From a virus: 27,634 bases of DNA. Positions 1 through 10,900 of this stretch are shown in pieces. Both the position numbers and the translations under genes were made by a program. The stretch is taken from the IMG/VR virus record IMGVR_UViG_3300025413_000908, positions 1 to 27,634 of that record, one strand, 5' to 3'. Position 1 is the first letter of the stretch. Each line of letters begins with the position of its first letter. The notes beneath the pieces were generated by a model. That model did no database searches, was not told the origin of the DNA, and was given only the letters and a program-made list of their open reading frames with translations.

Positions 1-1
1 A

Positions 2-451
2 CCCGAGGCCCGCAACTGTATTACAATTGAGAACGAAGAAAACTCATGGGGGTTAAATGATTGTCTTACTATTAGTGATGTTGTTCCTATTGTCCTCGAT
101 ATACATCATCATTGGATCCGAGAGGGAGAGTACATTAACGCCAACGATGACCGTGTTAAGAGGGTTGTTGATAGCTGGCGTGGTATGCGGCCTACTTGTC
201 ACTATTCAGTTAGTCGTGAGGATTATCTTATCGACCACGACCAGTCTACCGCACCTGTTCATGCCCAGCTTATTCTAGAAGGCTACAAAAAGCAAAAGCT
301 CAGAGCACATTCAGACTTTTACTGGAACACAGCAACGAATGAATGGGCATTGAGCTTTTTAGGTACGCACGATATCATGTGCGAAAGCAAGGGCAAGAAT
401 CTAGCCAGCTTTGCGCTTTACGAGCAGGCTAAAGAACTTACTCTGCTTTAG
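2..451 (+). CDS. uvdE: UV-damage endonuclease UvdE/UvsE, C-terminal part (5' end outside window)
   Basis: The frame is open from base 2 to a TAG at 449-451, giving 149 residues. It matches the C-terminal half of the UvdE/UvsE TIM-barrel endonuclease, which nicks DNA 5' of UV photoproducts in a metal-dependent repair pathway. Family landmarks appear in order: ITIENEEN (Glu10 of the fragment), PIVLDIHHHW (Asp33, His36), the CHYS motif, AHSDFYW, and HDIMCESKGK near the end. These correspond to the known metal-binding and catalytic His/Asp/Glu positions, so the visible part appears intact. A hydrophobic alternative frame inside it is a shadow. Its last 14 bases overlap the end of the convergent basic-protein gene. 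In a phage, this enzyme would repair UV damage to the infecting genome or the host template. The family call is firm; the start is not visible. Confidence 0.88.
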   Translation, partial: PEARNCITIENEENSWGLNDCLTISDVVPIVLDIHHHWIREGEYINANDDRVKRVVDSWRGMRPTCHYSVSREDYLIDHDQSTAPVHAQLILEGYKKQKLRAHSDFYWNTATNEWALSFLGTHDIMCESKGKNLASFALYEQAKELTLL

Positions 452-692
452 GCGTTTTAGGCTTACGTGGTTTCTTAACAGCTGATGCTTTTTTAGCCGC
501 TGGCTCTTTCTTAACCTTAGGGCCTTTAGCAGGTTTTCCATCAGCAATAGCAACAACTACACCAGCATCGTTTACTAGCGGTGTGCCGGCTGGAACTGGT
601 GCAACGTCAACAACTGGTGCTGGTGCTTCTACTTTATATTCAGCAACAGATGCTTCTTGCTTTTTAAAGAAACTTTTGATAAATTTTAACAT
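438..692 (-). CDS. Small Lys/Ala/Pro-rich basic protein (histone-H1-tail-like), unknown function
   Basis: This 84-residue protein starts at 692, with a GGAGG ribosome-binding site (703-707 on the minus strand) about ten bases upstream. The N-terminus (MLKFIKSFFKKQ) is a short amphipathic basic helix. The middle is Ala/Pro/Val-rich, and the last 30 residues are Lys/Pro/Ala repeats (KKPRKPKTPKAE) like the tails of histone H1 and bacterial H1-like proteins. Such low-complexity basic tails often bind nucleic acid, so a DNA- or RNA-binding role is an inference only; no folded domain is visible. A perfect TATAAATA box lies just upstream on the same strand, suggesting late expression. The 3' end overlaps uvdE by 14 bases in convergent orientation. 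I do not recognise a named family. Confidence 0.7.
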   Translation of the reverse strand: MLKFIKSFFKKQEASVAEYKVEAPAPVVDVAPVPAGTPLVNDAGVVVAIADGKPAKGPKVKKEPAAKKASAVKKPRKPKTPKAE

Positions 693-711
693 GGTATATT
701 ATCCTCCATGT

Positions 712-719
712 TATTTATA
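712..719 (-). promoter_or_regulatory. T4-type late promoter box (perfect TATAAATA) for the basic-protein gene
   Basis: The minus strand reads TATAAATA, an exact match to the T4 late-promoter consensus recognised by the gp55 sigma factor. In T4 the start lies about six bases past the box, here near 706, which would leave a very short leader that keeps GAGG of the ribosome-binding site. It lies back-to-back with the plus-strand box at 722-729. Confidence 0.55.
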
Positions 720-721
720 TC

Positions 722-729
722 GCTAAATA
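722..729 (+). promoter_or_regulatory. Candidate T4-type late promoter box (GCTAAATA) before the superoxide dismutase
   Basis: The sequence GCTAAATA matches six of eight bases of the late consensus and is identical to the box at 24190-24197. It ends only seven bases before the ATG at 737, so transcription from it would give an essentially leaderless mRNA. No Shine-Dalgarno sequence is visible for that gene. The very short spacing lowers confidence. Confidence 0.35.
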
Positions 730-736
730 TTACACT

Positions 737-1297
737 ATGTATAATTTTATTCGTTATGTTAGCCTAAATGAAGGAAAAACTCCTAAAACTTTAGAACAAA
801 CTAAATTGCCTTACAAACGCGATGCGTTAGAACCTAGTATCAGTGAGGATACTATCAACTACCATTATGGAAAATTATACAAAGGATATGTTGATCGGTT
901 TAATAACGGCGAAGGCGATGCTGATTTTAATGAAGCAGGTGCATTTTTACACGATTTATTGTTTACTCAATATCAAGAACCTGCAAGAAGTAATGATCCA
1001 GACGGTTCTGCTGGCGAGTTTATAACTAAACATTTTAAAACATTTGACAAATTTACAGCTGATTTTGAAAAAGAAGCAATGAAAATACAAGGTAGTGGTT
1101 GGGTATACCTAGCTCGAGATGGTAAAATTAAAACTATCAAGAACCACGAAATTAAGATGGATATTGTTTTAATAGTTGACTGGTGGGAACATGCGTGGGC
1201 ATTAGACTATCAAAGTGAAAAGAAAAAGTATCTATCTAATCAATGGAAAATTATCAACTGGAACGTTATTAGTTCTAGAATTGGTCTAGCGTCTTAA
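737..1297 (+). CDS. Compact Fe/Mn-family superoxide dismutase
   Basis: This 186-residue protein belongs to the Fe/Mn superoxide dismutase family, which converts superoxide to oxygen and hydrogen peroxide. It has LPYKRDALEP (24-33), the first metal ligand His43 in NYHYGK, the gate Tyr51, the second ligand His72 in AFLHDLLF, GSGW (119-122), and the ligands Asp148 and His152 in VDWWEHAWALDYQ, followed by the usual WKIINW end. All four metal ligands are therefore present. Two things are odd. The stretch between Tyr51 and His72 is only 21 residues, against about 47 in E. coli SodA, so most of the N-terminal helical hairpin is missing. In addition, the usual active-site Gln in the NQD loop is His137 (KNHEIK). 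Metal preference cannot be told. Its end overlaps the convergent zinc-ribbon gene by 23 bases. It probably protects the infected cell or phage-supported metabolism from oxidative damage. Confidence 0.87.
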   Translation: MYNFIRYVSLNEGKTPKTLEQTKLPYKRDALEPSISEDTINYHYGKLYKGYVDRFNNGEGDADFNEAGAFLHDLLFTQYQEPARSNDPDGSAGEFITKHFKTFDKFTADFEKEAMKIQGSGWVYLARDGKIKTIKNHEIKMDIVLIVDWWEHAWALDYQSEKKKYLSNQWKIINWNVISSRIGLAS

Positions 1298-1562
1298 GAC
1301 TGCTAACTGGCATATCCCAAACTTTACGTGCTTCTACGCCTTTTTCTTGGGCAAACTTTTTAGCATCGCAGTTGCCGCATACATGATAATAGTTATTATC
1401 TAAACGTTTAGGATCTATGTCTCCTTTGTCTCGTTTAAAAATTCCCTGACAACAATCGCAACTAAAAATCACAATACGTTTTTTACGAAAATAACTATGA
1501 TAGTTACCGCGTTTGCTCACACGTATGTGCTGTGTTTGTTGATATTCTATGCTCAAGTACAT
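1275..1562 (-). CDS. Small CxxC/CxxC zinc-ribbon-like protein, unknown function
   Basis: This 95-residue protein has two CxxC knuckles, Cys35/Cys38 (in FSCDCCQG, with an extra Cys37) and Cys62/Cys65 (in HVCGNCDAKK), 24 residues apart. That is the layout of a four-cysteine zinc ribbon or treble clef. The N-terminal third is basic and aromatic (RGNYHSYFRKKR), consistent with nucleic-acid contact. No HNH catalytic histidine pair is visible, so I do not call a nuclease. Many T4-like phages carry small Zn-finger proteins of unknown role. The start at 1562 is preceded by a TGTAAATA box only five bases away and lacks a clear ribosome-binding site, so the start is less certain. It converges on, and overlaps, the superoxide dismutase gene by 23 bases. 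Confidence 0.68.
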   Translation of the reverse strand: MYLSIEYQQTQHIRVSKRGNYHSYFRKKRIVIFSCDCCQGIFKRDKGDIDPKRLDNNYYHVCGNCDAKKFAQEKGVEARKVWDMPVSSLKTLDQF

Positions 1563-1567
1563 GCTAG

Positions 1568-1575
1568 TATTTACA
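1568..1575 (-). promoter_or_regulatory. Candidate late promoter box (TGTAAATA) for the zinc-ribbon gene
   Basis: The minus strand reads TGTAAATA, seven of eight bases matching the T4 late consensus, and ends five bases before the start codon at 1562. As with the box at 722-729, this implies a leaderless message or a start codon further downstream. The region is very AT-rich, so chance is possible. Confidence 0.35.
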
Positions 1576-1607
1576 TTTAATTTACATTAAGATTATAAAA
1601 AGCCTTT

Positions 1608-1615
1608 GATAAATA
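1608..1615 (+). promoter_or_regulatory. Candidate T4-type late promoter box (GATAAATA) for erpA and the giant fibre gene
   Basis: GATAAATA matches seven of eight bases of the T4 late consensus. The predicted start, near 1621, lies just before a GAGGG ribosome-binding site (1623-1627) and the ATG at 1633, which is a good geometry. It would drive erpA and, three bases after erpA, the 14-kb fibre gene. Confidence 0.55.
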
Positions 1616-1632
1616 ACATATCGAGGGCAATC

Positions 1633-1956
1633 ATGATCACAATCTCTGAATCAGCAAAAGCAAAAATCAAGGATTTACTCCTTGAAGAAAACAATCCTAA
1701 ATTAGCATTACGTACATTTGTACAAGGTGGAGGCTGTAGTGGCTTCAGCTACGGTTTTACATTTGACGAAGAAATGAACGAGGATGATTTTGAAATCCCG
1801 TTAGACCAATATAAAGTACTTGTAGACAGCATGAGCATGCAATACCTCACAGGTGCAGAAATAGATTATAAAGAAGATTTAATGGGTAGTAGTTTTAGTA
1901 TCAAAAACCCTAATGCAACAACAACATGCGGCTGTGGTAGCAGCTTCGGAGTTTAA
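1633..1956 (+). CDS. erpA: A-type Fe-S cluster carrier, ErpA/IscA/HesB family
   Basis: This 107-residue protein is a full-length A-type Fe-S carrier, closest by eye to ErpA. It has [16 protein letters not shown] at the start, the motif [11 protein letters not shown] with Cys35, and the end motif TCGCGSSF with Cys99 and Cys101. These three cysteines form the known cluster-binding set, and all are present. The family takes up Fe-S clusters from the ISC or SUF scaffold and delivers them to target enzymes. I chose ATG 1633 because GAGGG sits at 1623-1627 and the protein begins exactly where ErpA homologues do; an upstream TTG at 1606 would add nine unlikely residues and lies inside the promoter box. 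It is three bases ahead of the giant fibre gene. Being phage-borne, it is an auxiliary metabolic gene that may maintain Fe-S enzymes in the infected cell. Confidence 0.92.
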   Translation: MITISESAKAKIKDLLLEENNPKLALRTFVQGGGCSGFSYGFTFDEEMNEDDFEIPLDQYKVLVDSMSMQYLTGAEIDYKEDLMGSSFSIKNPNATTTCGCGSSFGV

Positions 1957-1959
1957 TAT

Positions 1960-4900
1960 ATGTCACAACAATTAGTTAACGTAGGTGTACAAGGTAATGA
2001 CGGTACAGGCGATAGTATTCGCGATAGTTTTACCAAAATCAATAATAACTTTACAGAGCTGTATGCTGTATTTGGTGCTGGCGGTCAAATTAAATTTAGT
2101 AACTTAGCAGACGCACCTGGTACGGCAAGTTTTAGTATTACAAATATTGTTGCTGGTAGTCCGTCTACTGGTTCTACAACTATAACATTTTCTAATCCAA
2201 ATGTATTATTAAGTCCATTTACTACAGGACAAAATATTACTATTAGCGGTTGTTCGCCATCTGGTTATAATGGAAACTATTTAATTACAGCAGCATCATC
2301 TACTACTATTACTGTAATCAATAGTACCACTGGTACAGCTACGACATTAGGTGCTGTGGCAAGTACAGCTTATAGTGCTAATCAAATTATTATGGCAAAT
2401 ACTAGTGGTAGTGCATTATCTGCAAGAACACTAGTGGCTGGCACAAATATTACCATCAATAATTCAAATAATAGTACGTTAACTATTAGTTCAACAGCCG
2501 GCACACTTCAGAGCGATTCTAGTCCGACATTAGGAAATTTTTTAAATGCGGCAAATTTTACTATTGGGCGTTTGTCTGATCCTAGTCCAGCACTAGTAGC
2601 ACAATTTAATGCGTTTTATGGCTCAGTAAATCCTAGCTTAACTACTACACTAAATCAAATGCCAGTTACTGTTGGCTATGCCAACAGTAACTTTTTACCA
2701 ATTAATCCAGCAACTGGTAGTGTTATTGGGGCATTAAAAGTTCGAAATGAACCTACTACACCACAAACCAGTGATTCAGATTACGATGCAACATTACAAG
2801 GAAATTATGTAGCTACTGAAGCGATACAACGCCGTCATGCAGTTCGTCGCGATGGCGATACCATGTCTGGCACGTTGACTCTTAACGATCACCCTGCACC
2901 GCTAAACGGTAAAGGTATTGTTAATTCTTCAACCGATTTACAAGCTGCTACAAAATATTATGTTGATAGCAACACATACTATAGCGGTGTTAATTTATAT
3001 GTTAGTGCAACAAAAGGTGATGATTTACAAAGAAATACACCTAGTGGAAGACAAGGTCGTGCTTGGCAATATGCCTACAAAACTGTAGGTGCTGCTGCAT
3101 TACAAGCTGACAATTTAATAAATTTATCTTCAATAGAACCCGGACCGTATCGTCAAACTATTGTTTATACAATATCTCCAACCCAATATAAAAGTACAGT
3201 TCAAAGTGTAACACTAGTGGGAGGAAATAGTGGCATCCAAGGATACATGGATGCTACAGCATTATTACAAGCTAATAGATCATTCATTCAAGCTGAAACT
3301 ATTGCTTATCTAAACAGAAAATATGTAAATCAATTTACATTTAGTCAAGCACGTTGGGCCGGTATTATTGATAATATTTTAACCAGTATTGGAAACGATC
3401 TAGTATTTTCTAATGGATCGGTTGCTCCTTTATCAAACTACAATAGTATTACCCAGGCTAGTTTATTATTAAACAATAATAATTCAGACATTATTTCAAA
3501 TTATTATATTCAACTAGTTGATGCTATCGGTTATGCTCAGGCGCAACTGGCAACTTATTCTTATAGCATAACCAATACACAAACATACATTGGTTCAGTT
3601 ATAGATGCTGTTGCATCTGATGTAGTATTCTTATCAAATTACCAAAGTATTCAAGCAGCTTTGGCATTTTCGTATGCTAATACAGGACTAACTACAACTG
3701 AAATTGTCGGAGCATTGACTAATTTATCAAGTGTAATTACAAGTTCAGCCAGTTGGAATTCTAACATTACAACTGCTCCAACTACTTCAACATTTATTGC
3801 CAACACAATAACATCGATTATTAATATTATTCAGTCTGGCAATATACCAAATCCTACTTTCCCATCAATTGCTACAACAACTACTGGTCAGGTAAGTGCT
3901 CAAAATTTATTAATTAATAATATTCCTTTCATACAAGCTGAAATAACAGCGTATATCACAGCAAATTATCCAAATGTAAGCTATAGTACATCGTTATCAC
4001 AACGCGATATAAAGTATATTGTTTGGAGTTTAGTATACGATTTAATGTATGGAGGTAACAGTCAAAGCGTTTATGCAGCAAATCGTTACCGCTACAATGC
4101 TACACTACATTTAAACTCTAGCGAACAACCTGTCTGCGCAGCTGCGGTTGGATATTTAAATACCCTAGCACAAAACATTATTAACAACACCTTACTTGGT
4201 TCTGGTAGTACTACGCTGTATCAATCTAGTGTAGTTCAGTATACAAATGCAACATACCTAAACGGTGGTAGCGGATTTATCAATGGTGGCGCAACAACAA
4301 TTTCGTCATCAATTGCTGCAAACATTGCAACAATACAACATGTAATCGATGGCACAAATACTAGTCCTACTGCAACTGCTCCTACATATTCTAATGGTAA
4401 TAGTATATTACAAAGTATTAGAAGTATATTAACTTCACAAAAAGTTGGAGATACCTTTACAGGAAGTATTGCTACTAATACTTTAACAATTTCTGGAAGT
4501 GTTACAGGAAGTGTGCCGTTTGGTATAGGTGATACTATTAGCGGAGCAGGCGTAATCGATGGTACAATAATCACTGGCGGATCAGGATTATCCTGGACAG
4601 TTAATAATGCCCTAAATCTCAGTCTAGTTCCTATGACTACTGGACTAGTTCAAGGAGCAATCAATTATATCAATGCTACGTACTCTATTATTAATGATAC
4701 AACAACTAACACTATCATTACTAATTTGTTTAGCAGCATTACCAATTTATTAAATGTAGGGGTACCTAACAGGACAGTTCCAACTTTTGTCAACCCTACA
4801 GGATTACCTTCTGCAAATAGTCAGGCACAATCAGCATTATTGGCCAATATTCTATTCTTGCAAAACGAATTTACATCTTGGATTGCTGTAAATTATTCTA

Positions 4901-7900
4901 CAACTACTATTGATGTTATTTCTACTAAACGTGCATTAGGCTATATCATCGAAGCATTAGCTTATGATTTAACTTACGGTGGAAATACAGCAAGCAGTGC
5001 CGTAGCACAAACATTTATTGCCAGTGCAAATGCTATTGGTGCAGGATTAAACAGTTTATATGTTGCTGCATTAACACAAATTTCAACAACTATTGGTACT
5101 GTATTGAGCAACAGTCCTGCTAGTGCAAGTTTAGGAAATTATCTGTCAGTTACTGGTGTTACAGTATCAACTCCTAGTACAGGATATGTTCAATTAAATT
5201 TTGCTAGTCAAACTTCTGCTCCATTTACAATTGGCCAACAAATTACTGTTCAAGGGCTAACACCTAGTAGTCTTAACTCTACAACTGGTACATCATTTAC
5301 TGTAACTGGAGTAGGAACAAATTATGTTCAATATGCAAATACTACTAATAGTACCGTAGGGTTTGTTAGCGGGCAAGGACAAATCACTACACAAGTTCAA
5401 TATTCTGGTTGGAGTTCTGCCAGCGGAGTTACAACAGGAACACAAGCAACTAACTACCAAACAACTACTTCGCTACTAGGTGAAATAATTACTATTGTTG
5501 GTGCTACTACAGTAACTACTTCGACTACGAATAATATTACCACTATTTCAACAGTAACAACTACAGGTGGCGGATCTAATACAGTTAACTATACATTAAC
5601 TAATCCGTTAATTAGTAACTCAGTTTATAATTCAACATACATTAATGCTAGAACATTAATTAACAATAATTATATTACAGTTGGAACAGCAACTACAACT
5701 TATCTTGCAAACAAATACACCGGTGGATTCAACTATAATCAAGCAACTTGTTCTAGAGATATTGGTTTAATTGTTGATGCCATGGTTATTGATATGCGTG
5801 TTAACGGTACATATCAAAGTATCAATGCAGGTCGAGCATATTATAAAAATGCTTCAGCACAAGGTATTGCTATTGGAACACAATATACTGAAACTATAGA
5901 TGGACTAACATTTGCATTTGGTGATGGTAGCGGCAGTAATGTTGGCCTAGTATATCAAGTTTTAAATCAAACTACCAATGTTCAACGCTATCAAACACTA
6001 GTTACTCAGCAAACTAATGCTACATTAAGCACAAATTATAACCCAACTACTCCTGCCATTAATACTTACACAAGTCAATGGTACATTGCCTATAGTATTA
6101 TTACTACCGGACTCGGAGCAGCTCCTGCTATAACTACTAGTACATACGGTACTGGTTATTATAGTATCACATTTAATAACGGCGGTAATGGGTATGTAGA
6201 TCAAGGAACACCCGGAGATGTACATATTATACCAGGCAAGATATTGATTGGTAATTCGTCTAATGCACTTGGACAAATTATAAGTTACACTCCCGGTAAA
6301 CAACCTCTTAGCACGGTTCCATATGATACAATTAACATGTATCTAACACAACCAGGATTCTTCCAAGTTGGGGAATATTTGGATTATGGCGAAACTGTTA
6401 GTAATTTAAATATTACAATTTTTGTAGAAAGCGGAATTTATTACGAAGACTATCCAATTAAAATTCCAGCAAACGTGACCATTAGCGGAGATGATTTCCG
6501 TCGTACAATTATTCGACCATTAAATCGTATCAGTCAAAGTCCATGGCGTAATGTATTCTTCTATCGAGACGGTGTAATTGATGCCTTACAAGTTGGGCCA
6601 ATAAATTATGCAGGAACCGATTATGCTCAGTTATCAGCTACTGCATTAACTATTGGAGCTACATCTGGCACATTTACTGCTTCGCTTGGTAATGGAGTAC
6701 AGGCCATTTCAACATGGCCAGGTCTGGTATTAACTGAAGCTGTATATCAAGTAACCAGTGCATCTATAAACACTAGCACAAATGTAGCTACGTTGACTTT
6801 CCAGACTATTCAAGGCAATTTAATGCCATCTAGTCCGTATATTGTTGGTCAAAATATTAATATTGAAGGGATGACTCCTGCTTCATATAATGGTGTGTAT
6901 GCAATCAATACTATCAATGTAACAGGTGCAGGTACTAGTGGCGGAACTGCCACTATAACAGTTTACAATTACTCTACTACTATTAATGCAACTAGTTACG
7001 GTAATATTGTAGCAGGTAAGGCAGTAATTAACACAGTTAGCGGTAACGTAATTAATTGTACAACAATTTATCCATTTACAGCTACACAAACATACGCAGC
7101 AAATAGTTGGCATTTATTTGGAACTATTAATTACGGACGTCATTACCTAAGTAATCCATTAGATATTAACAGTACTCCATTGAATAATCAAAACATGGAT
7201 GTATTCTTATGTAATGATGCTACACGTATTAAATTGTTGACTATGCAAGGCCATGGCGGATTTGCTATGGTACTTGATCCAACTGGACAAATTAAAACTA
7301 AATCGCCATATGGTCAAGAAAGTGCAGTGTTTAGTGCAAGTATAAACGCACAAGCATTTAGGGGCGGACAATTTGTTGACGGATTTACTGGAAGATTATT
7401 TGGTAATATAATTGGTATTGCTAGTGCCAATGGTACTGCCGGTTTATCAGTTACTATTCAAGGTACAGTTAATAGTGGTCTTGATGTTAGACCACCGCAA
7501 ACACCATGCGCATTTTACTTGCAAGGTTTTAGATATCAAGTCAACAATGTTACAAGTTATAATGCTAATGCTACTATTACAACAGCTGCTTATGTAAGTG
7601 GCGGAGCAATTGGTGCAAAGACTTTAACTATTGCTAGTAATTTACTAGTGTTAGTTGGTCAAGTAATTAGTGGTACTGGTATTCCTACTGGAACTTATAT
7701 TAAATCTATCAGCGGTACTACACTAACTCTTTCAGCCGCATTAACAACACAAGCTGCCGGAACATACACATTCTATGCTCCTCAAGTAACTGTTACATTA
7801 GATGTTAGTACACCGTTTAACCCTGCTGTAATTTACAGTAGTGCTGCATTTGCAAGCAACTTAGGTAATATTGTCGATGCTATTGCATACGATAATGTGT

Positions 7901-10900
7901 TTGGTTCAAACTATCAAAGTGTTAAACAAGGGTTGATTTATCTTGCACCTCAAAATGCTGTTACAACAACAGCTGAGTTATTTGTAATTCAAGGGCTTAA
8001 CTATGCAAATTCATTAATTAATACATTGAGTTTACAATCGACTACCTTGACTACAGTAGCATCTTCTCTTGCCAATATTACTAATATTATTGCAAATGGA
8101 ACAGTTAGTGTACCAACATTAGTTTATCCCGATCCTGTTGGTGTAACTAGTACTGTTAGTCAGGCTCGTAAAAATATAACTTTGAATAAGAATTTTTTAC
8201 AATCTGAAATCTCAGCTTGGATCGCAAATAATTATGTAACAACTAGTTTATCAAATTATACAGCTACTAAATCTCAAAGAGATGCTGGGTATATTATTGA
8301 TGCGATTAGTTATGATTTGTTATACGGCGGCAATTCATCAATTTATGATATAGCACAAACATTCTATACTTCAAATTACAACGGTACTAGCCAGTTAGGT
8401 ACAAATGCACAAGTATGTATTGCAGCATATATACGCCTAAACACCGTAATACAACAAGTTATTCAAAATCAAGTTGTAACTCCAAGCAATGGTAATTTGC
8501 TAACTCAAAATCTTACAACTTACACAGCCGCCACAGAAACTTTAAGTAGTGTTGTAATTGGCTCTAGCGGAACATTTACATTTGCAACTGCTCCACGAAC
8601 TTTAGTTGTTGGTCTAGCTGTTACTATTAGTGGTACTAATACTGGATCAGGTAGTGTAGCAAACGGTACATATTATATTACAACTTGCACACAAACATCA
8701 TTCACTTTATCTAGCTACTCGGGTGGTGCAGCGATTTCAACTACAGCAGGTACGCCAGTGGGATTAACATTTGCGTTTAGTGTCGAAGCATTGGCTATTT
8801 CCACATTGTTTAATACATTAATTGATTATGTTGCTGACGGCGCATTTAACGATACTGTAGCAGCAACTATCACTGCTGGTAGTACAACTATTACCAATTT
8901 GTCTTATAGCCCGTATTTAACTAATGGAGTAACTGTTACAGGTACCGGTATTCCAGCAAGTACAACATTAAGTAATATTAATTTTTCAACTGGAACCGCA
9001 ACACTAAGCAATGCAGCTACTGCAACAAGTGCTAGCACAGGCGGCAGTAATCAAGATGGCACTATATTATTAACTGTAGGATCTCCAGCTGTTACTCGTA
9101 CACCACCAGTAATTACAGCGCAAACTACAAGTGCTATTACTGATTTTTATACATTATCTAATAATAAGATTGCTAGTGTAACCGCAACTTATTCTAGCGG
9201 TGGAGCAAGTGGTGCTAGTTCATTCACTATATCAAACAGCGCAAATACAACATTAAGCAATGTACAAGCAACTGGACTAGCAGGAACATTCACTTGTAAT
9301 AGTGCAAAACTAGTACTCGGTAATACTGTTACAGTAACCGGGTCTGCAGGTGGTACTGGAAGTATTTCTGGATATACAACTGGTAATATCTACTATATTA
9401 TTTCTGTAACTGGCACAACAGGATTTACATTATCTACAACATTGAATGGTAGCCCAATCACTACTACTATTGGTACATTAACCATGACATTTACCGAAAC
9501 TGGTAGTGTGTCAGGTATATTGCCTGGAATGATTGTTACAGGTACTGGGGTACCTGCAGGAACAGCAGTTGCTAATACATATGTTCCAACTAGCTCAACT
9601 ATTCAATTAGTTAGTGCATCAACTGGGTTACCTGTAACATTGACTGCACAGGCCGCTGGAACATACACTTTTGGTACTAGTACTATCGACATTGAAGATG
9701 CCGCTGTTAATTATATCAACGCTGGTGCCAATATTGGTATCAACATTGAAATGGGCGGTAATAAGTCAATGTTGAGCAATGACTTTACTATGGTAAACGA
9801 TTTAGGTTACGGATTATTAGTAACTAACGGTGGTGCAGCAGAAGCTGTAAGTATGTTTACATACTACAACTATGTAAGCTATTGGGCATTAAACGGTGGA
9901 CAAATTCGTTCTGTTGCTGGCTCAAGTAGCTATGGTGTGTACGGATTACGTTCAAGTGGTAGTGATGTAACTGAATTACCTAATGCTGTGAATTTGGCCA
10001 ACGACATGGTTCAAACAGCACGTATCTACAAAGAAGGTATTTTTGCTAGTTCGCAAACAACAGCTACAAGTTTAAATTTAACTGTATATATTATTAACTA
10101 CGAGTATCCTCCAGAGCCAACAAGCGAATTAGAAATTGATCACACAGCCAGTGGTGGAGTGATTACTAGATATTTAATTAATACAGTAAGCCATACTACA
10201 GTATATGTAAATGGTCAAAATGTATTGTCTCTTGCATTGAGTACTTCAGGTACAAACAGTACAACTACAACAGGTCTAGCATACCCGTTATATGACGGAC
10301 AACTAGTAACTATTCGAGTATTGCAAAATATTAAATTCTACAATATCACTAACGTTAAACCTGTTCGTCCAAGTACCGCATTACAATATAGTACTAATTT
10401 AGGTTCTATCTATCGTATTATTAGTTACGGATTGACTGAAAGTACTGGTGAACAATTGCCAGCAAATACATCTGTGTTAACTACAGATAGTTCGTTTGCT
10501 TACATATCATTTAATCATGATACAAGTAGTATACAAAATGCTGACTTAGTAAATTATGCGGCTAAAGGATTTGTTGCAATTAACGGTTCAGGAAATAATA
10601 CAAGCAGCACAACGCTAACAGTTAATCAAGTTAATGGTACAATTATTGCTGGACAAATTCTTGGAGGCATTGGTTTTACCAATCAAACTGTATCAACTGT
10701 TGTAACTAATACAGCAGTAACAACAGGATCTACAATTAGCAACACTGGTGTATTTACAGTTGGCACATTAGGATCAGGAACTGTTGCCATCGGTATGGTG
10801 CTAACTGGTACTAATGTTACAGGCACTGTTTATATTATATCTAATATTAGCGGTAGCGGTAGCGGTAGTACATGGCAAACAAATACTACTAGCGCAGCTA

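Noticed and set aside
57-278. Hydrophobic 73-residue frame that looks like a small membrane protein
   Set aside because: It lies in another frame of the uvdE fragment, whose motifs (IENEEN, DIHHH, HDIMCESK) are unmistakable.
1275-1562. HNH endonuclease for the CxxC protein
   Set aside because: The two zinc knuckles are present but the catalytic histidine and HNH core are not.
1606-1632. Upstream TTG start extending the ErpA protein by nine residues
   Set aside because: The extension lies across the promoter box and has no ribosome-binding site, whereas ATG 1633 has GAGGG and matches family starts.
4236-4574. Minus-strand frames within the giant fibre gene (also 6025-6303, 6883-7113, 11160-11399, 12429-12719, 15135-15338)
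   Set aside because: They are reverse images of Thr/Ser/Asn-rich coding DNA (Val/Ile/Pro- or Cys-rich nonsense), without ribosome-binding sites or domains.
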